This document shows, one piece after another, positions 7,294 to 13,320 of a stretch of 13,320 bases of DNA. The notes beneath the pieces were generated by a model. The model saw only the letters and a list, made by a program, of their open reading frames with translations, made no database searches and had not been told where the DNA came from. Source of the stretch: JABFXC01 sp045804265 (GTDB lineage: Bacteria; Gemmatimonadota; Gemmatimonadetes; Gemmatimonadales; Gemmatimonadaceae); NCBI GenBank assembly GCA_045804265.1, contig JBJMNK010000114.1, positions 1-13,320 of the forward strand. The letters are read 5' to 3'. Position 1 is the first letter of the stretch, and each line of letters opens with the position of its first letter. The translations under genes were made by a program, and so were the position numbers.

Positions 7294-8319
7294 ATGAAGA
7301 TCACGCTTCGCTCGTTCGCCGCGCTGACGCTCGCGCTGTCCGCCGTCACCGGCTGCCAAAGCTTCAGCTCTGTCTTCCCCTCGCACGAAGACGTCTTCAC
7401 GCCCCTCACGCCGAACCTCGGCGTCGCGCGCGTGCAGGGAAAGGATACGACCTGGGCCCTGACCGGAACGGGTTACGAGGTCACAACATCCAACCGCGCG
7501 CTCCTCCCCAGCATCCAGACCGCGCTCGATGGTGCCGCGACCGACTTCCGCGCCTACATGGGGAATGATCCGCCGCTGATCAGCGTCGTCGCACTGCAGC
7601 TCAAGCGCAATCAGCGCCCGGACACAGCGCGCATGTCGCAGATCAAGTCGAGCGGCGCGATTCCGGTGTTCGTCCGGCTCGCCGAACAGGGGCGCGGGAT
7701 GAGCGTCGGGATGACGAGCGGCGAGGACATCGTCTCCGTCTCGCCGGTGGTGCGCGGCTGGATAAACGCGCTCGCCAGCGCGCCGTCTCCGTCGGCAGTA
7801 ACCGGCACGAGCATGAGCGCCGGTGTCCCGAAGTGGCTCGAGATCGCGGTGCCGTCGCTGATCGGCGGCTGGAGCGATGCCGACATCGTGTCGGCGCAGG
7901 TCGGGCTTCACCCCGACCGCATCATCGCCCTTCGCTCGATCTTCGCCGGTGATCGTCCCGCGGACGACAGCACGCGCAAGGCGCGAGGCGTCGACGATCC
8001 ACTCAATCGCGAGTTCGATCGCCGCCAGCGCGGCGGACGCGGTGGCGACTATCAGTCCGCGCGACGCAACCCGAGGGATCTCCCGGCGCTCAGCGGCGCC
8101 GCGCTCTGGGACGCGGAAGCGGTGAGCATCACCAACTATCTCGCCTCGCGCGAGGGTCGTCCGTTCATCGGCAGCGCGGCCCGTGCGCTGATGGCTGGTG
8201 GATCGATGGACGCGGTCCTCGCCGGCGCGCAGATGGTTCCGCGCGACGTGGACACCCTCGACCGCGCCTGGCGCGACTGGCTTGCCACGCAGGCGGCAAA
8301 CATGCGGCAGTCGCGCTGA
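7294..8319 (+). CDS. Putative lipoprotein, peptidase-MA-like but lacking the HExxH motif
   Basis: 341-residue protein starting MKITLRSFAALTLALSAVTG-C, a lipoprotein signal with Cys21. In-frame codons upstream to 7162 precede the signal and are rejected. No firm family assignment. The layout resembles gluzincin 'peptidase MA-like' proteins: a PKWLEIAVPSLIGG segment (about 179-192) where they have P-x-W-L-x-E-G-hydrophobic, and a C-terminal helical part (EAVSITNYLASREGRPFIG ... LDRAWRDWL) matching their usual Y-x-L-x-x-x-x-G ... W-x-x-W-L ending. No HExxH exists anywhere, so if related it is catalytically dead. A charged Arg/Gly-rich linker (RRQRGGRGGDYQSARR) sits near 248-263. No ribosome binding site is visible. 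Probably periplasm-facing, function unknown. It stands between the RND operon and the sigma-factor cassette. Confidence 0.8.
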   Translation: MKITLRSFAALTLALSAVTGCQSFSSVFPSHEDVFTPLTPNLGVARVQGKDTTWALTGTGYEVTTSNRALLPSIQTALDGAATDFRAYMGNDPPLISVVALQLKRNQRPDTARMSQIKSSGAIPVFVRLAEQGRGMSVGMTSGEDIVSVSPVVRGWINALASAPSPSAVTGTSMSAGVPKWLEIAVPSLIGGWSDADIVSAQVGLHPDRIIALRSIFAGDRPADDSTRKARGVDDPLNREFDRRQRGGRGGDYQSARRNPRDLPALSGAALWDAEAVSITNYLASREGRPFIGSAARALMAGGSMDAVLAGAQMVPRDVDTLDRAWRDWLATQAANMRQSR

Positions 8320-8426
8320 CGCGCCGGTGACGACACTCCCGGCAACGGCACCGCTGCGGCCACCAACGCCCGGGCAGGGGTGGCTGTAACACAGGTCGGG
8401 GCGGGGAACATGCCGCTGGTCGTGAC

Positions 8427-8987
8427 ATGACGGCCGACGACGCGGTAGACGCCGCGCTGGTCGGTCGGGTTCGCGACGGTGATGTCGACGCGTACGACGA
8501 GCTCGTTAGGCGGCACCTGCGGCGCGCACACGCGGTCGCGTTCCGCCTGCTCGGCAACCGTGAAGACGCGGAGGACCTGGTGCAGGACGCGTTCATCCTG
8601 GCGCTGGACAAGATCGACAGCTTCGACGTCGAGCGCCCGTTCGCGCCCTGGTTCTTCCGCATCCTCACGAACCGCGGGCTCAACCTTCGGCAGTCGCGCG
8701 CGCTGCGCACCGTCTCGGAGATTCCCGAGGACGCGGCGAGCCACGAGGATTCGCCGGAGCTGTCGGCGGAGCGCGACGAGCTGCGCACCCGGCTGCGCGA
8801 GGCGGTGGCGACGCTGCCCGAGCGCCAGCAGCTGATCGTGCAGTTGTTCGAGATCGACGGCTGGACGAGCGCCGAGGTCGCGAAGACGTTAGGCATCTCC
8901 GATGGGACGGTCCGCTGGCACGTGCACGAAGCGCGGCGCGCGTTGCGCGCGGCGCTGGGGCCGCTCCGGCGGCAGGAGCAGAACTGA
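8427..8987 (+). CDS. ECF-type RNA polymerase sigma factor (sigma-70 family, RpoE-like)
   Basis: 186 residues, the usual ECF length. Sigma region 2 lies at about 24-90 with the core-binding/-10 part AFRLLGNREDAEDLVQDAF and ERPFAPWFFRILTNRGLN. Region 4 lies at about 125-175 with LPERQQLIVQLFEIDGW and the helix-turn-helix SAEVAKTLGISDGTVRWHVH. There is no region 1.1 or 3, as expected for ECF. The ATG at 8427 fits the family N-terminus; no clear ribosome binding site. Its TGA overlaps the next ATG by one base, so the downstream one-helix protein is its probable anti-sigma partner. It likely directs RNA polymerase to envelope-stress promoters. I could not identify a convincing autoregulatory -35/-10 pair in the 107 bases upstream. 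Confidence 0.95.
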   Translation: MTADDAVDAALVGRVRDGDVDAYDELVRRHLRRAHAVAFRLLGNREDAEDLVQDAFILALDKIDSFDVERPFAPWFFRILTNRGLNLRQSRALRTVSEIPEDAASHEDSPELSAERDELRTRLREAVATLPERQQLIVQLFEIDGWTSAEVAKTLGISDGTVRWHVHEARRALRAALGPLRRQEQN

Positions 8988-9427
8988 TGAGTGACGAGAG
9001 GGAGACGAAGATCGAGCCGGGGCCCGACCCCGACCTGCGCGCGGCGCTGGTGGGCGTCTTCGGCGAGCAGCCGGCGGGCGTCGACTGGGCGGCGATGCAG
9101 GCGCGCGCCCGCGCGGCGGCGCTCTTCCGGCTGCGGGCGAGGGGCCGCGTCTCGCCGTGGTGGGTGCAGGCGACGCCATGGGTGCGCCGCGTCCTGCCGT
9201 TAGGCGGTCTCGCCGCTGCCGCCGCGCTGGCGCTGGCCATGATGACACCGCGCTCGTCCTCGACGAACGATGCGGCGACCGTCGCCGCGATGTCGGCGAG
9301 TGCCGATCCGGTCGCCGAGGCGGTCGCGATGCCTGACGCGAACGGAGTGCTCAGCGTCTCGGTGCCGGTCGACGACGACTGGCTCTGGAACGCGACCGCC
9401 GCGGCACACGCCGCCGAGGGCCGATGA
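8987..9427 (+). CDS. Probable anti-sigma factor, single-pass membrane protein
   Basis: 146 residues with an N-terminal cytoplasmic part of about 65 residues (acidic start, then ARARAAALFRLRARGRVSPWW), one transmembrane helix at about 69-86 (VLPLGGLAAAAALALAMM) and a short periplasmic tail ending near DDDWLWNA. There is no zinc-binding HxxxCxxC motif, so it is not a ZAS-type anti-sigma; the architecture is closer to short CnrY/RseA-like regulators. AGGAG at 8974-8978, eight bases before the ATG, is a good ribosome binding site, and the gene overlaps the sigma-factor stop (TGATG). The next gene overlaps its own stop (ATGA at 9424). The assignment rests on context and topology, not on recognised sequence similarity. 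Confidence 0.75.
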   Translation: MSDERETKIEPGPDPDLRAALVGVFGEQPAGVDWAAMQARARAAALFRLRARGRVSPWWVQATPWVRRVLPLGGLAAAAALALAMMTPRSSSTNDAATVAAMSASADPVAEAVAMPDANGVLSVSVPVDDDWLWNATAAAHAAEGR

Positions 9428-9933
9428 GCGAGACGCCGTTCGGCGGATCGCGTCCGGCCGATGAGCCGCGGCTGGTGACGCGCCCCGGCCCGACGCGCCG
9501 TCGTGTGGTCGTGCTTCTGACACTCGGCCTGGCGCTGGTCGCCGCGGCCGGAGTCGCGAGCGGTGTCGTCCTCGAGCGCAGCGTGCTGTCGCGGCACGAA
9601 GACCACGACCATGACCATGGCCCCGGCTTCCGTCGAGGAATGCCCGGGCGTGGGCCGATGCACGAGCGCTTTGGCCGCGACCTCGACCTGTCGAAGGAGC
9701 AGCAGGTGAAGATCGACTCGATCTTCGCCAGTCATCGCGCCGCGATCGATTCGGCGCGGGCGGCGTCGGAGCCGAAGATCAGGGCGATCATCGAGCAGAC
9801 CCGCCGCGCGAACGACACGGGCCTGACGCCGGCGCAGCGTGCGACGATGCACGCCCGCATGCAACGCGAGCAACGCGAGCATCCGCGCGGCGACTCGGTC
9901 GAGTCGCCGCGCGGATCACCACCACGCTTCTAG
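9424..9933 (+). CDS. Membrane-anchored periplasmic sensor, Spy/CpxP/CnrX-like
   Basis: 169 residues: cytoplasmic Arg-rich start, one membrane anchor at about 27-50 (VVVLLTLGLALVAAAGVASG), then a periplasmic helical domain. Residues 58-83 are rich in His, Asp and Met (HEDHDHDHGPG, then GMPGRGPMHERF), a plausible metal-binding stretch. Two LTxxQ-type helix caps follow, LDLSKEQQVK (87-96) and GLTPAQRATM (133-142), the signature of the Spy/CpxP/ZraP/CnrX group. The order sigma, anti-sigma, sensor matches the component set of CnrYXH, in which CnrX senses Co/Ni and acts through the anti-sigma CnrY. It overlaps the anti-sigma gene by four bases. The last codons lie within a perfect 16-bp inverted repeat. 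Metal or unfolded-protein sensing is inference. Confidence 0.85.
   Translation: MSETPFGGSRPADEPRLVTRPGPTRRRVVVLLTLGLALVAAAGVASGVVLERSVLSRHEDHDHDHGPGFRRGMPGRGPMHERFGRDLDLSKEQQVKIDSIFASHRAAIDSARAASEPKIRAIIEQTRRANDTGLTPAQRATMHARMQREQREHPRGDSVESPRGSPPRF
9881..9916. terminator. Perfect 16-bp hairpin at the 3' end of the sensor gene
   Basis: ATCCGCGCGGCGACTC (9881-9896) is exactly complementary to GAGTCGCCGCGCGGAT (9901-9916) around a GGTC loop. It lies inside the coding sequence, ending 14 bases before the stop codon, and close to the ends of two convergent genes. A stem this GC-rich could act as a bidirectional transcription barrier or mRNA 3' stabiliser. No T-run follows on the plus strand, so a classical intrinsic terminator is not shown. 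Confidence 0.55.
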
Positions 9934-9951
9934 CGAGCGCTCCTCCGCGGC

Positions 9952-10425
9952 TTATTCCCGCGGGGGTGCGCCACCGCCGTTGCCCTGACCACCCATGCCA
10001 CCCTGCGCGCGGCGATCGCGCATCTGCTGCACGTTCTGGTCGAAGATCGCCTGCTGATCGCTTGTGAGCACGGCGCGGATCTCCGACATCTGCGCCTGAC
10101 GCGCCTGCATCATCTTCTGCCGGTCATCCGGATTGTTGCGCGGATCGAGCCCCTGCATGTCGCCACGATGGCGCGCGCGGATCGAATCGACCTGCGCCTG
10201 CTGCGCACTCGAGAGCGTGATGCCGTTGAACAGCATCTGCTCCATGCGCTGGCCGCCGTCGCCGCGCATGCCACGACCACCATCGGTGCCATTCGTGCTG
10301 CCGCTCACGGTCGACGTCTGCGGCTGAGTCCCCGTCGAGCCGCCACTCGGTGCCGGATTCTGTGCGCACGCCGCAATCGCGACCATTCCGGTCGCCGCAA
10401 TCATCGCTGTCAGTTTCATCTTCAT
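9952..10425 (-). CDS. Spy/CpxP-like periplasmic lipoprotein
   Basis: 157 residues on the minus strand, starting MKMKLTAMIAATGMVAIAAC, a lipoprotein signal with Cys20. GGAGGAG a few bases before this ATG is a strong ribosome binding site and decides the start; the ATG at 10437 would place that site inside the gene. After a Gly/Ser/Thr-rich linker comes a helical domain with LTxxQ-type caps: ITLSSAQQAQ (69-78) and LTSDQQAIFD (120-129), plus many Met, Gln and Arg. The C-terminus is Gly-rich. This is the Spy/CpxP pattern of ATP-independent periplasmic chaperones and stress sensors. It is convergent with the membrane-anchored relative at 9424-9933, 18 bases apart, and divergent from the second tolC-like gene. 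It is a plausible target of the nearby ECF sigma factor. Confidence 0.88.
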   Translation of the reverse strand: MKMKLTAMIAATGMVAIAACAQNPAPSGGSTGTQPQTSTVSGSTNGTDGGRGMRGDGGQRMEQMLFNGITLSSAQQAQVDSIRARHRGDMQGLDPRNNPDDRQKMMQARQAQMSEIRAVLTSDQQAIFDQNVQQMRDRRAQGGMGGQGNGGGAPPRE

Positions 10426-10582
10426 CGACTCCTCCATTGATGTACTCGCTGCACCACCTGTTTCTGCCCGTCCGTTCTGCAGACTACAGTCCGCGAGACA
10501 CGTTCGTTGGCGAGTCGCCACGTGCCGGGCACCTTCATTGCCACTGGTTCACCCAGCGTTTGGGCGAAGCCGGCCGTAGTAG

Positions 10583-10602
10583 TTGCTGAGCAGCAATTGC
10601 TG
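10583..10602. promoter_or_regulatory. Three-half-site palindrome upstream of the second efflux operon
   Basis: TTGCTG (10583-10588), CAGCAA (10591-10596) and TTGCTG (10597-10602) form overlapping dyads. The right pair makes a perfect 12-base palindrome, CAGCAATTGCTG; the left pair is a stem with a two-base centre. The site is about 50 bases before the TTG start of the tolC-like gene, in the 226-base divergent gap. This is the right place for an operator, though no binding protein can be named. Confidence 0.4.
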
Positions 10603-10651
10603 AAGCCGCGCCATCACCGAGTACCGGATCACAACAGTTCGAGATCACGCT

Positions 10652-12070
10652 TTGAGCATTCACCGTCGCGCCACAATCGGCGCCTGCCTCACGACCCTGC
10701 TGGTCGCGTCGAGCGCGCGTGCGCAGACGACGGCGACGCCCGTACCAGCCGCGCCAGCACCGGCCGCACCGGCGACGCTCGCGCCTGCTGTCCCGGTCGA
10801 CAGCGCCGTGCCGATCACCCTCGACGAGGCGATCCAGCGCGCCCGGCGCAATGCGCCGGCGTCGATCCAGGCGCGCGGCGCCGAGCGGGCGAACCGTGCC
10901 GCCGTGCGCTCGGCGTACGGCGCGCTGCTGCCTAACGTCAGCGTCAACCTCGGCGGCGCGCGGCAGTTCGTCGACCCGAACAGTCTCACGCGCGTCAATG
11001 CACAGACCGGCGCGACCGAGACGCTGGCCGCGTCGCCGTGGACGTACAACAACGGCCTCTCGCTGAACATGACGCTGTTCAACGGCGGGCAGAGCCTCTA
11101 CGACATCCAGACCGCGAAGGCGAACGTCGCCGCGAGCGAGGCGATCGGCGTGTCGCAGGACTTCCAGGTCGCGCTCGACGTCAGCCAGCAGTACTTCAAC
11201 GCGCTCGCCGCCCGCGAGTCCGAGGACGCCGCACGCACGCAGCTCCAGCTCGCGCAGCAGCAGCTGCGCTATTCGCAGATCCGGGTGAGGAGTGGCGCGG
11301 CCACCAAGTCCGACTCGCTGCGGTCGCTGATTCAGGTGGGGAATGCCCAGCTCGCACTGCTCACCGCCGAGACGAACCTTCGCGCCGCCGACGCCTCGCT
11401 GACGCGCATCATCGGCTCCGACGTCACCGTGACCGCCGCTCCCGCCGACACGGCGCTGCCGACCGGCACAGCGCCGCTCGACACCGCATCGCTGGCTCGC
11501 CTCGCCGACAATGGCCCGGCCGTTAGGCAGGCCGAGTCGTCACTCGAGGCGGCGAAGGCATCGCGCCGTGCGTCGCGCGCGCCGTACCTGCCGACCGTCA
11601 CCGCCGGGTACTCGCGCAGCGGCAGCGGCGTCGCGCGCTTCGGCTTCGGCAACGATCCCTACACGTATGGCGGCCGACTCAACTTCGCGCTGTCCTACCC
11701 GCTGTTCAACGGGTTCTCGCGCGAGACGAACGTCATTCGCGCCGACGTCGCCGAAGAGAATGCGATGGCGTCGCTGCGCGACGCGCGACTCGCCGCCCGC
11801 CAGCTCCTCGTGCAGAATGTCGACCTGCTCCGCACCGCGCAGCAGCGGGTGACGGTGCAGCAGATCTCGGTCACCGCCGCGCAGGAAGACCTGCGCGTGC
11901 AGCAGCTCCGCTACACCGCCGGCGCATCGACGCTGCTCGACGTGCTCACCTCGCAGAACCAGCTCACGGCCGCGGAGACCGCGCTCATCCAGGCGCGCTT
12001 CGATGCCCGCGTCGCGCGTGCGCGACTCGAGGCGCTCATCGGCCAGCGACTCTCAACGGTCGCGCCATGA
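10652..12070 (+). CDS. TolC-like outer-membrane efflux protein (second copy)
   Basis: 472 residues, typical OMF length. The start is TTG at 10652: no ATG or GTG lies in frame nearby, and this start gives a complete signal peptide with cleavage after SARA (about residue 24), followed by an Ala/Pro linker. Two OEP repeats follow: ITLDEAIQRARRNAPASIQA opens the first, with LNMTLFNGGQSLYDIQTAKA as its strand and helix. The second ends with LSYPLFNGFSRETNVIRADV and RYTAGASTLLDVLTSQNQL, the family signature. It is clearly diverged from the copy at 712-2352 and has no Gly-rich tail. Its stop overlaps the adaptor start (ATGA at 12067-12070). It is the likely exit channel for a MacAB-type exporter. 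Confidence 0.93.
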   Translation: MSIHRRATIGACLTTLLVASSARAQTTATPVPAAPAPAAPATLAPAVPVDSAVPITLDEAIQRARRNAPASIQARGAERANRAAVRSAYGALLPNVSVNLGGARQFVDPNSLTRVNAQTGATETLAASPWTYNNGLSLNMTLFNGGQSLYDIQTAKANVAASEAIGVSQDFQVALDVSQQYFNALAARESEDAARTQLQLAQQQLRYSQIRVRSGAATKSDSLRSLIQVGNAQLALLTAETNLRAADASLTRIIGSDVTVTAAPADTALPTGTAPLDTASLARLADNGPAVRQAESSLEAAKASRRASRAPYLPTVTAGYSRSGSGVARFGFGNDPYTYGGRLNFALSYPLFNGFSRETNVIRADVAEENAMASLRDARLAARQLLVQNVDLLRTAQQRVTVQQISVTAAQEDLRVQQLRYTAGASTLLDVLTSQNQLTAAETALIQARFDARVARARLEALIGQRLSTVAP

Positions 12071-13320
12071 CGCGTCATCACGAACACACCAGCCTCTCAA
12101 TGCACAGCACTTTTCGCCCGGGCCGCTTCGGTCACGTCGCGCTCGTCCTCGCCATCGTCGCCGCCGGCTGCAAGAAGTCGCAGACGACGACGATCCCGAT
12201 CCCGACCGCGACCGTCGAGCGCCGCGACATCACTGCCAACGCCGAAGCGACAGGCACCGTCGAGCCGATCAACATCGTCGAGGTGAAGTCGAAGGCGTCG
12301 GGGCTGATCACCGCGATGCCGGTGGACATCGGCACCGTCGTGAGCGCGGGCCAGCTGCTCGTGCAGATCGATACGCGCGACGTGAAGAACCAGTACGACC
12401 AGACCGTGGCGGCGATGCAGGCGGCGCAGACGGCGCTCAGCGTCGCCGCTGCGCAGAAGAAGCGCAGCGACGAGCTGTTCGCGCAGGAAGTGATCACCCC
12501 GCAGGAGCACGAGACCGCGGCGCTCGCGTACGCGAACGCGCAGTCGCAGCTGGTGAAGGCCCGCACCGACGTCGACCTGGCGCGGCAGCGCCTCGAGGAC
12601 GCGACCGTCCGCGCGCCGATTGCCGGGACGATCATCGCCAAGCCGGTATCGTTAGGCCAGGTGATCACCTCGGCGACCTCAGGGCCGACCGGCGGGACGA
12701 CGATCCTGCAGATGGCCGACCTGAGCAAGGTGAGGATGCGGGCGATGGTCAACGAGACCGACGTCGGCAACGTGAAGCCGGGGCAGGTCGCGACGGTGGT
12801 CGTCGATGCCTTCCCGAACAGCCGCTTCCAGGGCGTGGTGGAGAAAGTCGAGCCGCAGGCGGTCGTGCAACAGAGCGTGACGATGTTCCCGGTGCTCATC
12901 TCGCTCGACAACCGTGACGGTCGGCTCCTCCCCGGCATGAACGGCGAAGTGACGATGACGGTCCAGGACAAGAAGGGAGTGCTGGCGATCCCGGCCGACG
13001 CGGTGCGGGCGATGAAGGACGTCGCGACCTCGGCGCGGGCGCTCGGGCTCAACCCCGACTCGGTGCAGGCGCAGCTGCAGGCGCAGATCGCGGCGCGTCG
13101 GGCCCAGTTCGCGCAGCGTGACAGTGCCGCCGGCGCGATCGCCAGCACCGGCGCGCAGAGTTCGGGCGCGCCTAACGGTGCGGCCGGGCAGCGCGGCGCG
13201 CGCTCGCGGAGCGGTGCCGGGGGCGCGGGACAGGTTCCGGCGACCCCGGGGACCGATGCACCGCAGTCGGTGACGTTAGGCGCCGGCGCACGGGGCGCCC
13301 GCGGCGGCCAGGGCGGCGGC
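12067..13320 (+). CDS. MacA-like periplasmic adaptor lipoprotein, partial (runs off right edge)
   Basis: 418 codons with no stop before the window end. The ATG at 12067 overlaps the tolC-like stop; ATG at 12100 is an alternative giving a shorter lipoprotein signal. Lipobox AAGC gives Cys35, followed by KKSQ. Order: lipoyl half at about 72-105 (VKSKASGLITAMPVDIGTVV), coiled-coil hairpin at about 105-170, second lipoyl half (VRAPIAGTIIAKPVSLGQVI), beta-barrel from about 221 (KVRMRAMVNETDVGNVKPGQ) and the strand RLLPGMNGEVTMTV. These barrel motifs resemble MacA more than AcrA, so a MacB-type ABC permease-ATPase is expected next. From about 314 it turns into a Gln/Ala then Gly/Arg/Ser-rich low-complexity stretch of at least 100 residues, unusual for the family and still unfinished at the edge. 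Confidence 0.9.
   Translation, partial: MTRHHEHTSLSMHSTFRPGRFGHVALVLAIVAAGCKKSQTTTIPIPTATVERRDITANAEATGTVEPINIVEVKSKASGLITAMPVDIGTVVSAGQLLVQIDTRDVKNQYDQTVAAMQAAQTALSVAAAQKKRSDELFAQEVITPQEHETAALAYANAQSQLVKARTDVDLARQRLEDATVRAPIAGTIIAKPVSLGQVITSATSGPTGGTTILQMADLSKVRMRAMVNETDVGNVKPGQVATVVVDAFPNSRFQGVVEKVEPQAVVQQSVTMFPVLISLDNRDGRLLPGMNGEVTMTVQDKKGVLAIPADAVRAMKDVATSARALGLNPDSVQAQLQAQIAARRAQFAQRDSAAGAIASTGAQSSGAPNGAAGQRGARSRSGAGGAGQVPATPGTDAPQSVTLGAGARGARGGQGGG

Larger units (their letters stand above)
217..13281. repeat. Dispersed octamer CGTTAGGC (17 copies plus one variant)
   Basis: Plus-strand copies start at 2189, 2424, 4005, 5466, 5814, 6624, 8504, 8887, 9198, 11521, 12650 and 13274. Reverse-strand copies (GCCTAACG) start at 217, 870, 1614, 10930 and 13170. 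One variant, GGTTAGGC, starts at 3051. All lie inside coding sequence, none in the roughly 0.9 kb of non-coding DNA. None lies in 6632-8503 or 9206-10929, so the 7294, 9424 and 9952 genes have no copy. With about two-thirds GC and independent bases, fewer than one copy would be expected by chance. Function unknown. Confidence 0.85.

Noticed and set aside
8320..8426. ECF promoter for the sigma gene (GGAAC at 8405, TGTAAC at 8385)
   Set aside because: No suitable -10 element lies 16-17 bases downstream of either, and the GGAAC would place the start site inside the gene. A weak GCCACC/GGTGGC stem at 8359-8384 also lacks a T-run.
12132..13148. 338-codon minus-strand open frame opposite the MacA-like gene
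   Set aside because: Ser/Ala/Arg/Cys-rich antisense frame; the plus strand codes for a clear adaptor protein that continues past the edge.
1..13320. CRISPR array, tRNA, rRNA, insertion sequence with transposase, phage genes
   Set aside because: No regularly spaced direct repeats, no cloverleaf or rRNA-like stretches noticed, and no transposase, integrase or phage motifs in any translated frame.

Overview
This is a high-GC window with tightly packed genes, little non-coding DNA and often no clear Shine-Dalgarno sequence. Together with Gly/Ala/Gln-rich tails on envelope proteins and an ATCCGCG/CGCGGAT-type repeat, it suggests a Gram-negative soil or sediment bacterium, possibly Gemmatimonadota. 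That placement is inference: no rRNA or marker gene is present. Envelope export and envelope-stress sensing dominate the region.

Layout: (1) 50-6817, plus strand: a four-gene operon of TetR-family regulator, TolC-like outer-membrane factor, lipoprotein membrane-fusion protein and an HAE-type RND pump with an intact Asp-Asp/Lys proton relay. It encodes a complete tripartite efflux pump with its likely local repressor. (2) 6818-7293: a non-coding gap holding a long inverted-repeat element (about 220 bp) with a strong central hairpin. (3) 7294-8319: a lipoprotein that looks like a peptidase-MA-type (gluzincin) protein without the zinc-binding motif. (4) 8427-9933: overlapping genes for an ECF sigma factor, a one-helix probable anti-sigma protein and a membrane-anchored Spy/CpxP/CnrX-like sensor. 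(5) 9952-10425, minus strand: a second Spy/CpxP-like protein, a lipoprotein, convergent with the sensor gene. (6) 10652 to the right edge: a second TolC-like protein and a MacA-like lipoprotein adaptor that runs off the window; a MacB-type ABC transporter would be the expected next gene.

Working model (inference): the sigma/anti-sigma/sensor cassette reads envelope or metal stress and may control the neighbouring Spy-like lipoprotein and one or both exporters, as CnrYXH does for its RND pump. TetR probably controls the first operon directly.

The most unusual signal is not a gene. The non-palindromic octamer CGTTAGGC occurs 17 times on the two strands (plus one GGTTAGGC), always inside coding sequence. 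It accounts for every in-frame TTA leucine codon in the window. It behaves like a genome-wide iterated word (uptake, segregation, repair or methylation signal), and I know of no described role for it.
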